From contig JAJCYK010000268.1 of NCBI GenBank assembly GCA_029262935.1, forward strand, positions 1-5,293: 5,293 nt of DNA, in the 5' to 3' direction. The stretch comes from Cytophagales bacterium (GTDB lineage: Bacteria; Bacteroidota; Bacteroidia; Cytophagales; Cyclobacteriaceae). Made by a program: the position numbers and the translations under genes. Shown in pieces: positions 1-5,293 of this stretch. Below the pieces are notes generated by a model. The model did not search any database, was not told the origin of the DNA, and saw nothing but the letters and a program-made list of their open reading frames with translations. How positions within the stretch are numbered: position 1 is the stretch's first letter; the number at the start of each line of letters is the position of its first letter.

Positions 1-2
1 AA

Positions 3-419
3 CGACACGAGTTTAAAACAGTACATATGTTGCAAGCAGGTAAATGGAAATTTTCAGGTACCTGGATATATGCCACTGGCAAACCTTTCACAGCCCCTCA
101 AGGCTTTTATCAAGCACAGGGAGTGGGGACGGACCCTTTAACTGTATTCGAAATCACGGACATAAACTCCTTTAGATTACCGGACTACCATCGTTTGGAT
201 TTATCCGCGACATACGGTTGGAAATGGGGTAAATGGAAAGTAGAATCGGGACTTAGCATTTACAATGTTTATGGCCGATCCAATATTAAATTCAAACGTT
301 TTGAAATAACCAATATCGATCCCTCGGGCGGGCAATTGTTGGATCGGCCCAGTATCTTTTCCTTTGATGTAAATATGTTGGGTTTTACCCCAAATATCTT
401 CCTTAATTTTAAACTGTGA
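3..419 (+). CDS. TonB-dependent outer-membrane receptor, C-terminal fragment (5' end outside window)
   Basis: The reading frame is open from base 3 to the TGA at 417-419 and gives 138 residues; an ATG at 27 is internal, because the protein reads through upstream of it. The fragment is the last part of a TonB-dependent receptor barrel. Alternating strand patterns end in aromatic residues. There is a typical 'WIYATGKPFT' strand, then 'LPDYHRLDLSATY', a 'GLSIYNVYGRSNI' strand, and a terminal hydrophobic strand ending NFKL, as expected for outer-membrane barrel insertion. These receptors import substrates across the outer membrane using TonB/ExbBD energy; the substrate cannot be told from this part. 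The plug and any carboxypeptidase-regulatory-like N-terminal domain would lie upstream. The stop overlaps a GTG of the next frame (GTGA, 416-419), so it is probably the upstream partner of the DUF4249-like lipoprotein gene. Confidence 0.88.
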   Translation, partial: RHEFKTVHMLQAGKWKFSGTWIYATGKPFTAPQGFYQAQGVGTDPLTVFEITDINSFRLPDYHRLDLSATYGWKWGKWKVESGLSIYNVYGRSNIKFKRFEITNIDPSGGQLLDRPSIFSFDVNMLGFTPNIFLNFKL

Positions 420-421
420 CC

Positions 422-1201
422 ATGTTCAGGTTTTATAGATATCTATATATGGTTATCATGCTCTTGATGGGCTGCGAAGAGGATGCTACTCCTGTATTAG
501 ACGATACGGTAGTTGTGGACGGTGTGATCTTCACGGGACAACCCGTACGAGATTTAAAAATATGGCAATTAAGCGACTTGGCTGCTACTAACCCCGCTCC
601 ATTGGAAGTGGATGCCATAGTCATTCGTAGTGAAGGCACGGATTATTTCCTCTCTCCCCAAAACGGTACGCCAGGTACTTACTACGATGCCAGCGAGATG
701 CTGCAGTTGGTGCCCGCACAATTCTATCAGCTGCTGATAGTAAAAAACGAGAAACTGATCGTCAGTGCAACCCAAGTACCTTTACCTCCGGCAGGATTGA
801 CTATTGAGCAACTTCTTTATGCCATTGATAGAACCGATCGCAATAGTAACGGAGGGTTTAATATTTCCTGGACCAATACTCAGGGTAATAGTTTTATTGG
901 CAAATTGGTCCTGATCAGTGATCCATTAATTAAAATTGATCCTTTTGAAGAGGAAGATCCCCCTTTGGAACTAATATTAGAGGTGGCCAGGGGTGGTCAA
1001 TATCAAATACCGTTTAACCAGATCAATTATTACGGGAGGTACCGGTTTGTCTTGTATGCCATAAATCAGGATTATGTTAGCTACTTTGGAAATTCTCCTA
1101 CTGATGTTCGGGTCCAACAGTTTACCAATGTCTTTAACGGATTTGGGATTTTTACTGCGTTAACTCCCGATACGGTCTATTTTGACGTAGTCCCTAATTA
1201 A
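422..1201 (+). CDS. DUF4249-like outer-membrane lipoprotein, partner of the TonB-dependent receptor
   Basis: This 259-residue protein starts at ATG 422, two bases after the receptor stop. A GTG at 416 overlapping that stop is an alternative start adding two residues. A short basic N-terminus and hydrophobic stretch end in a lipobox (LMGC, Cys18), so it should be processed by signal peptidase II. The mature end begins C-EED, acidic residues that in Bacteroidota can act as a surface export signal. The early 'VVVDGVIFTGQPV' strand and the C-terminal 'NGFGIFTALTPDTV' segment resemble DUF4249, a family commonly encoded right after TonB-dependent receptors; the family call is from pattern memory, not a search. 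The biochemical role of DUF4249 is unknown; a substrate-capturing or accessory role at the receptor is inference. Tight spacing implies one transcript with translational coupling. Confidence 0.8.
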   Translation: MFRFYRYLYMVIMLLMGCEEDATPVLDDTVVVDGVIFTGQPVRDLKIWQLSDLAATNPAPLEVDAIVIRSEGTDYFLSPQNGTPGTYYDASEMLQLVPAQFYQLLIVKNEKLIVSATQVPLPPAGLTIEQLLYAIDRTDRNSNGGFNISWTNTQGNSFIGKLVLISDPLIKIDPFEEEDPPLELILEVARGGQYQIPFNQINYYGRYRFVLYAINQDYVSYFGNSPTDVRVQQFTNVFNGFGIFTALTPDTVYFDVVPN

Positions 1202-1223
1202 TTTATCCCTTTATTTTAAATAC

Positions 1224-1239
1224 ATAATCAATTGATTAT
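1224..1239. repeat. Perfect 16-bp AT-rich palindrome in the intergenic spacer
   Basis: The bases ATAATCAATTGATTAT form a perfect inverted repeat 23 bp after the stop of the DUF4249-like gene. Its half AATTGATT recurs at 1256-1263, inside the next hairpin. A palindrome without a loop suits a dimeric regulator's operator better than an RNA hairpin, but AT-rich palindromes also arise by chance. Presence is certain; function is unproven. Confidence 0.5.
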
Positions 1240-1252
1240 AAGGTATTTATAA

Positions 1253-1277
1253 AAAAATTGATTTTTTTTCAATTTTT
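1253..1277 (+). terminator. Possible weak AT-rich terminator hairpin after the receptor/DUF4249 operon
   Basis: AAAAATTGA at 1253-1261 and TCAATTTTT at 1269-1277 form a perfect 9-bp stem around a seven-T loop. It lies about 50 bp after the DUF4249-like stop, where an operon end is expected. The stem has only two G:C pairs, and the U-rich stretch is part of the right arm with CAGG following, so it is not a canonical intrinsic terminator. It may instead be a regulatory dyad together with the palindrome at 1224-1239. Confidence 0.3.
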
Positions 1278-1366
1278 CAGGGTCTCTTTTTTCTGCCAGG
1301 TTGTACTATTAACAAACAGCGACTGATCACCGCTTGAATTGTTTAATCTTAATAAAATGTATAGCC

Positions 1367-2278
1367 ATGAAATTCATAAATAAATTTTTACTTATAAGTG
1401 GGTTGATGTTGACTTTAGTTGCCTGTGACAACGACGGGGAAGTAACACCACCACCCACCACAGATCAAACTGAGTTAAGTGTAGAAGCAAACCGTCAGGT
1501 ACAGGTGAATCAGTACTTGGACGATGTCCGTACTTTGGGATTTGGTGCACCAGGTGGTTTATTACAAGACAGATCCGGGTTTGCCGGAGGGCGATCCAAC
1601 ACCTCATCTTGGAACCGCATGCGTACTTTTATGAACGGTGCTGAAAAGTCTGCCACTGATGGTGTTTGCGTCGCTCAGATTTTTGTTTTAAATGACGATG
1701 GAAGTTTCACCTGGATCATTGATTTTGGTGATGGTTGTGAAATAGACGGCGAGTTTTGGAAGGGTAAAGTACTAGAGACTTATCATCTTGATGAAGAGGC
1801 TGGAACTTATAAAGCTTTCATAGGTTTTGAAAAGTTCGGCCAGGAAACGTGGGAAATTAGTGGGGTAAGCGCCTTGGAAGGAACCTACGTAGATGGAGAA
1901 GAATTTTCTACTGAATTCACTTTCGTAAGGAACTTGGACGTGATAGATGGGTCTGAAATGTGGTCCATAGAGCAAATAGGTAGTGAGTCTTTGGACGATC
2001 AAGCCTGGACCGTGCTGCAGATGGCGTCTGATATCAACTACTCGAATTCAAATAACAATGATGCCTTTGTTTATCAAAATTTGGTAATTACTCCCTTGGT
2101 TTACGATTTCAACTGTGGCGATGATATCATCACTTTTGTGTCGGGAATAGATGCGATCAAAGTAAATGAAAAAGAAGTATTGTTACTTTTTGGTGAAGGC
2201 GCCTGTGACAACTTGGTTACCGTTAAAGAGGGTATTTTGGAAGTTGTAATAGACGTTTCTGAGGACGAAATGGGCTAA
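1367..2278 (+). CDS. Uncharacterised Bacteroidota lipoprotein with two related 'FGxGxC' segments
   Basis: The ATG at 1367 gives 303 residues and puts a lysine-containing N-terminus directly before the hydrophobic signal peptide. A TTG at 1334 in the same frame would add 11 residues and is less likely. The lipobox is LVAC (Cys20), followed by acidic DNDGE and a proline-rich tether (TPPPTT), which fits an outer-membrane, possibly surface-exposed lipoprotein. Residues 99-140 contain 'IIDFGDGCEIDG' and then a K-G-K-V strand, a pattern seen in secreted Bacteroidota beta-rich proteins. Residues 247-297 contain 'LLFGEGACDN' and then a G-I-L-E-V-V strand, which looks like a second related unit. Cys101, 124, 250 and 280 could form disulfides outside the cytoplasm. 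I do not recognise an enzymatic motif and assign no function. The gene lies 165 bp after the DUF4249-like gene and ends 31 bp before a strong terminator, so it may be monocistronic. Confidence 0.85.
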   Translation: MKFINKFLLISGLMLTLVACDNDGEVTPPPTTDQTELSVEANRQVQVNQYLDDVRTLGFGAPGGLLQDRSGFAGGRSNTSSWNRMRTFMNGAEKSATDGVCVAQIFVLNDDGSFTWIIDFGDGCEIDGEFWKGKVLETYHLDEEAGTYKAFIGFEKFGQETWEISGVSALEGTYVDGEEFSTEFTFVRNLDVIDGSEMWSIEQIGSESLDDQAWTVLQMASDINYSNSNNNDAFVYQNLVITPLVYDFNCGDDIITFVSGIDAIKVNEKEVLLLFGEGACDNLVTVKEGILEVVIDVSEDEMG

Positions 2279-2309
2279 TCCCTTTGTTCATTTCTACCTT
2301 TATTTTCGT

Positions 2310-2339
2310 AAAAAAGGAGCCGTCGAGGGCTCCTTTTTT
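2310..2339 (+). terminator. Rho-independent terminator after the 1367-2278 lipoprotein gene
   Basis: GGAGCC (2316-2321) pairs with GGCTCC (2328-2333) around a six-base loop. The stem is flanked by six A on the left (2310-2315) and six T on the right (2334-2339), so it can extend by A:U pairs and leave a U-tract. It begins 31 bp after the TAA of the upstream lipoprotein and separates that gene from the metallopeptidase-propeller gene. The flanking A-tract means it could also work for antisense transcription. Confidence 0.88.
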
Positions 2340-2403
2340 CTTTTGTCAATAGTTTTTCTCTGGGATTGCTTAAATTGTAGGTTGTGGCATCAACTAATAT
2401 TCA

Positions 2404-3867
2404 TTGAGATACTCAGTATTTATACTTTTAGGGTTACTACTATTGGTTTCCTGTCAGAGTGAGGAAGACCCGCCTCCCATTCGCGTAATTCCAGACTTGG
2501 TGCAATCCCATGTTGATCGGTTCCTTTTGGAGGCAGAAAGACGAGGTCGTCAAGTGGACATTAGTAAATTGAGTTTTGAGTTTGAAAATGACCTTACTTC
2601 CGGGCCTAACCGAGGGCTGGTAGTGGCCACTTGCACACAAACGCAAGATCTTCATTTAATACAAATTGATACCACCAACACGTTTTGGATTTTTGGTGGA
2701 GAGATGGGGCATGAAGAGGTCGTTTTTCATGAGTTGGGGCATTGCATACTGGACAGACCGCATACTGAAAGCAAACTGACCAACGACGCCTTCGCAAGTA
2801 TCATGAGAGCCCAAGGCTCGCTGTCCTATGGGAATTTTAATGCACTGGTACGCAATGAGATTATTCATCGAAGAGATTATTATTTGGACGAGTTGTTGGA
2901 TGAAACCACATCGGCTCCTTGCTGGGCGGATGATAACTCCAACCCGTCATTTCCCATGACCCTCTTTCAAGATGATCTACTTCGTTTTGGGTTCTTGTTT
3001 CCAACTACTGATCAGAACAATCAGCTTTGGTTCGTGTCGCAAAACCAACTTTACCGTAGTGATCAGGATGCACTTGATGCCGTTTCAATTGATTTCGAGG
3101 GAATTAATGCGCTGACTAGAGACCAGCAAGGAAACATTTGGGTTGCAGGGAAAAAGGGAGACCGTGGTATGATTGGAACTTTTGTAAATGATGTATTTCA
3201 AATCATTTATGAAGACCAACAGCCTCTGGGTCCTTTGTTTGACTTACGCCAATTTTTATTTGACCAGGACGATCACTTATGGTTTTTTAATGATCAGGGG
3301 AGCCTTTGGGTAGAGGATACGCAGGGGGTTATTAATGAAATTATAGACCAAGATAATAGGTTCTTAAGTCGGATGGCATTAGGCCCTGACGGGGCGGTGC
3401 TAGTGGTTAGAGGTTTTGATCTGCAAATTTACCAAAACAGTATTGATCCTCCCCAGATTCTAAACTTTAATAATTCAATTTTGCCACCCGGATCAATATC
3501 AGATTTAATAACAGATGGTGAAGGAGTCGTTTGGATCATTACGCAACGTTTCCAAGGTGCTGTGACACTGGTTCGATACCGATCAGCTACTGGAGTTGAG
3601 GCATTGAATTTGGCGGATGTTAACATGCCAGATACCTTTGCTCAAGGCTTAGCAGTAGACGGTCAAGGTGTACTATGGCTGGCTAGCTCGAATGGGTTGA
3701 AGAAATGGGAGGGAAGTTACTTTTCAAACTACTGTCTGTACAATGCTGGTAGTCCGATTTTAAGTTTTTCAGATGTGGTTATCGACGCGATGGGGAATGT
3801 TTGGGGTTATGGTGAGGATGCCACTACATTTCAAAAGAAATTACTACGACTAGAAACGGGCAGCTAA
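2404..3867 (+). CDS. Lipoprotein with HELGH zinc-metallopeptidase domain and seven-bladed beta-propeller
   Basis: This 487-residue protein starts at TTG 2404. An in-frame TAA lies at 2395, and the first internal Met is residue 101, so only this start keeps the signal peptide. The lipobox is LVSC (Cys17), followed by QSEED and prolines, suggesting an outer-membrane, possibly surface-exposed lipoprotein. Residues 30-165 form a peptidase-like domain with H109-E-L-G-H113, then C-I-L-D-R-P and H120 as likely third zinc ligand; Glu110 would be the general base. A later S-I-M (132-134) may act like a Met-turn, and 'YYLDELLDE' closes the domain. From about 196 to the end there are seven D-x5-W units, with W at 209, 246, 293, 377, 425 and 467 and a degenerate unit at 327-333. 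Their spacing of 37-48 residues fits Reg_prop/NHL-like propeller blades. No kinase or transmembrane segment follows. Propeller-guided substrate binding is inference. The 3' end overlaps the opposing gene. Confidence 0.87.
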   Translation: MRYSVFILLGLLLLVSCQSEEDPPPIRVIPDLVQSHVDRFLLEAERRGRQVDISKLSFEFENDLTSGPNRGLVVATCTQTQDLHLIQIDTTNTFWIFGGEMGHEEVVFHELGHCILDRPHTESKLTNDAFASIMRAQGSLSYGNFNALVRNEIIHRRDYYLDELLDETTSAPCWADDNSNPSFPMTLFQDDLLRFGFLFPTTDQNNQLWFVSQNQLYRSDQDALDAVSIDFEGINALTRDQQGNIWVAGKKGDRGMIGTFVNDVFQIIYEDQQPLGPLFDLRQFLFDQDDHLWFFNDQGSLWVEDTQGVINEIIDQDNRFLSRMALGPDGAVLVVRGFDLQIYQNSIDPPQILNFNNSILPPGSISDLITDGEGVVWIITQRFQGAVTLVRYRSATGVEALNLADVNMPDTFAQGLAVDGQGVLWLASSNGLKKWEGSYFSNYCLYNAGSPILSFSDVVIDAMGNVWGYGEDATTFQKKLLRLETGS

Positions 3868-4203
3868 CCTTAGCCCTGGTGTCTGGCCCTGGAGGCAATA
3901 AGTTCTTTGGATGGCGCTGGAAGGTGTGAATTTTGGCCAGTACTTTTTACCACAGAAATTGCAATGAGGAATAAATTCAAGCCCTTGTTCTAATTGATTC
4001 AAAGACCAATTTACCTGATTTTCGCTACCGCATCTTTGACAATTGTACCATTGGATGTTCTCAAAAAGACTATTTTTTGGTTGCTGAATCTCTGTTTTTT
4101 CCAAAGCAGGGGGCATTGGGGTAGCAGGGACATTCACCATTTGCTGAGCCCAACATGTTGCGATACCAGCAAAGAATAAGAACAAAAGGAGTACCAAACG
4201 CAT
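3850..4203 (-). CDS. Small exported protein with two CxxC pairs (zinc-ribbon-like)
   Basis: This 117-residue protein starts at ATG 4203 and stops at TAG 3850-3852. An N-terminal R and a strong hydrophobic run (residues 3-16) end in C-W-A before QQ, a good signal peptidase I site; Cys17 lacks a convincing lipobox. A proline-rich linker (residues 25-43) follows. Cys55-x2-Cys58 and Cys81-x2-Cys84 are 22 residues apart, and both second cysteines are followed by glycine ('CQRCG', 'CNFCG'), the arrangement of a zinc ribbon. Cys103 is additional. The name is descriptive: I know no specific family for it. It lies 111 bp downstream of the CHAT gene on the same strand and may be co-transcribed, though the gap allows its own promoter. 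Its last 18 bp overlap the converging metallopeptidase-propeller gene. The signal peptide and paired cysteines argue against a chance frame. Confidence 0.72.
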   Translation of the reverse strand: MRLVLLLFLFFAGIATCWAQQMVNVPATPMPPALEKTEIQQPKNSLFENIQWYNCQRCGSENQVNWSLNQLEQGLEFIPHCNFCGKKYWPKFTPSSAIQRTYCLQGQTPGLRLAARF

Positions 4204-4314
4204 ATTCTAACTTAACATTAAGCGCTATACTTAAGAAGTCGATCTTTTTGGATTCCTTAGTGCTGTAAGTTTTTGGGATGTTTTACTGAAGATAATAGTC
4301 TTCTTTTCTTTCCT

Positions 4315-5293
4315 TCAAGGCTCTTTTGTCATTTTCCTGACCTTATTACGCCTGAAAAACCACAACAATAACAGGGCAATCGATCCAACCAAAACTGCCC
4401 ATTTCCAGCGGTTGTTGGAGAAGCTTAAGGGTTCGGAGTTACCCACAAAAATAAATGTGGCCCATTGACTTGGGTGGGATTGGAAGGGATCTGCTTGTTC
4501 AAGATAGGTCAGTTTTGCTTGCTGTAAAGCTTGATCTTTGGGCAGGCCTTCTTTGATGTTCTCAAAGAAATGAGCCATGATATCCGCGGTTGGCTTATCT
4601 TTAGCTTGCCAAAGACTCATTACAATGTTAGGGGAGCCTGCGAATTGAAAGGCCCTGGAAAGGTTCATGATTCCTTCACCTCGGGCTATTTCTCCAAAGC
4701 CGGTATTGCAAGCGCTTAAAACAGCCAGTTGCGAGGAAAGATCTAAATCATAAATTTCATGGGCAAATAGATTGCCATCTTCAAGTCCGCTGGTATCTGC
4801 CGTAAACAACAACCTACTGTTCATAGGATCTTGGTCATCCACATAGGCATGCATGGCTAGGTGAAGAATTTTGGCTGCTGCAGGCGATGCTTTAAATAGG
4901 CTTTCAGTAGCTTGATCCTCCAAAAAGATCTCGCCATTAAACAGCGATCGCGCAAACCCGACCTCTTCCAATGACCCTAGTAGCTCTGGAAGGTTTTGCG
5001 GACTGCCTCTATAAGCGGGAGCAAATCCCCGGTAATTGCTTTCATTTCCACGTTCAGGACTGTTTTGGCGAAACAAGGTCATGGAAGGTGTATAGGACAG
5101 TGCATATTGATAGACCAGATAGGGGACTTTAGACTCCTTGAGACTTTCTGAAGTGGTAAAAGCATCGAATGGGATGTGCCCCAAAACGCCATGGGGCACA
5201 ATAATTAAGTTGGAGAGCGGGTCTTTTCTTTCCCCGATAGGTTTTTTAATTAATTCTTGATAAAAGGTATACGGAAGGTTACTGTTTTTGAAA
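4315..5293 (-). CDS. CHAT-domain (caspase-like) protease, C-terminal part with membrane anchor (5' end outside window)
   Basis: The frame is open from the right edge (last full codon 5290-5292) to TGA at 4315-4317, about 325 residues. A GTG at 5199 is internal: the frame continues upstream through 'NLIIVPHG', the CHAT strand before 'VLGHIPFDAF'. CHAT domains are caspase/separase-clan cysteine peptidases. The dyad is visible: His in 'LHLAMHAYVDD' (codon 4849-4851) and Cys in 'VLSACNTG' (codon 4708-4710). The standard 'GEGIMNLSRAFQFAG', 'VMSLW' and 'HPSQWATFIFVG' segments follow, so the protease looks intact. After it come a transmembrane helix ('WAVLVGSIALLLLWFF') and a basic tail (RRNKVRK), which by the positive-inside rule puts the tail in the cytoplasm and the CHAT domain in the periplasm. 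Bacteroidota relatives usually carry a signal peptide and tetratricopeptide repeats upstream; that part is not visible here. Substrate unknown. Confidence 0.9.
   Translation of the reverse strand, partial: FKNSNLPYTFYQELIKKPIGERKDPLSNLIIVPHGVLGHIPFDAFTTSESLKESKVPYLVYQYALSYTPSMTLFRQNSPERGNESNYRGFAPAYRGSPQNLPELLGSLEEVGFARSLFNGEIFLEDQATESLFKASPAAAKILHLAMHAYVDDQDPMNSRLLFTADTSGLEDGNLFAHEIYDLDLSSQLAVLSACNTGFGEIARGEGIMNLSRAFQFAGSPNIVMSLWQAKDKPTADIMAHFFENIKEGLPKDQALQQAKLTYLEQADPFQSHPSQWATFIFVGNSEPLSFSNNRWKWAVLVGSIALLLLWFFRRNKVRKMTKEP

Noticed and set aside
1301..1366. Possible promoter before the 1367 lipoprotein gene
   Set aside because: TTG triplets are present, but none is followed at the right distance by a TAnnTTTG-like element.
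2341..2377. Possible Bacteroidota promoter (TTTTG ... TAAATTG) before the metallopeptidase gene
   Set aside because: The spacing of about 25 bp is longer than the usual 19-21 bp, and the -7 element lacks the full TAnnTTTG pattern. A promoter must exist after the terminator, but I cannot place it.
2440..2868. Several 60-70 residue - strand frames opposite the metallopeptidase gene
   Set aside because: They overlap one another and the well-supported + strand gene, and show no coherent domain, so they are chance frames. The - strand frames at 433-775, 1392-2002 and 3429-3626 are rejected for the same reason.
2989..3864. Propeller as the sensor part of a hybrid two-component regulator
   Set aside because: The protein ends right after the seventh repeat. 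There is no transmembrane helix, kinase or DNA-binding domain, and the N-terminus is a lipidated peptidase domain.
3994..4179. 61-residue + strand frame opposite the small CxxC gene
   Set aside because: It has no signal or domain of its own and is antisense to a frame with a clear signal peptide and paired cysteines. The same applies to the + strand frame at 4531-4719 inside the CHAT gene.
4211..4222. CTTAA-CA-TTAAG inverted repeat upstream of the small CxxC gene
   Set aside because: It is short, AT-rich and expected by chance. No recognisable promoter element is aligned with it.
4288..4303. GAAGA/TCTTC hairpin with T-rich sequence on its right, just downstream of the CHAT stop
   Set aside because: The stem is only 5 bp, and the T-rich tail lies on the + strand side, the wrong orientation for ending the CHAT transcript. 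Too weak to call a terminator.

Overview
The window looks like chromosomal DNA from a member of the Bacteroidota, probably a free-living or marine Cytophagia, Saprospiria or Flavobacteriia type. The reasons are a TonB-dependent receptor followed directly by a DUF4249-like lipoprotein, several lipoproteins with acidic residues right after the lipidated cysteine, a CHAT protein with a C-terminal membrane anchor, AT-leaning DNA, and weak or absent Shine-Dalgarno sequences. Genus cannot be told from this sequence. I see no rRNA, tRNA, CRISPR array, insertion sequence or phage gene.

Left part, + strand (1-2339). The 3' end of a TonB-dependent outer-membrane receptor (to 419) is translationally coupled to a DUF4249-like lipoprotein (422-1201). 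An AT-rich spacer (1202-1366) holds a perfect 16-bp palindrome and a second hairpin. It is followed by a lipoprotein of unknown function (1367-2278), which ends at a clear Rho-independent terminator (2310-2339).

Middle, + strand (2404-3867). A lipoprotein with a TTG start joins an HELGH zinc-metallopeptidase domain to seven regularly spaced D-x5-W repeats, predicted to form a seven-bladed beta-propeller. It is the most distinctive protein in the window.

Right part, - strand (3850-5293). Transcription runs right to left. First is the C-terminal part of a CHAT (caspase-like) protease with an intact His/Cys pair and a C-terminal transmembrane anchor; its N-terminus lies beyond the window. It is followed 111 bp later by a small exported protein with two CxxC pairs (a zinc-ribbon-like pattern). 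The 3' end of that small gene overlaps the 3' end of the metallopeptidase-propeller gene by 18 bp, tail to tail.

Every recognisable product is predicted to be exported or envelope-associated: an outer-membrane receptor, three lipoproteins that may face the outside, a periplasmic or secreted CxxC protein, and a membrane-anchored CHAT protein probably facing the periplasm. Only the receptor/DUF4249 pair has clear linkage as a functional unit. Joint function of the rest is inference from proximity.
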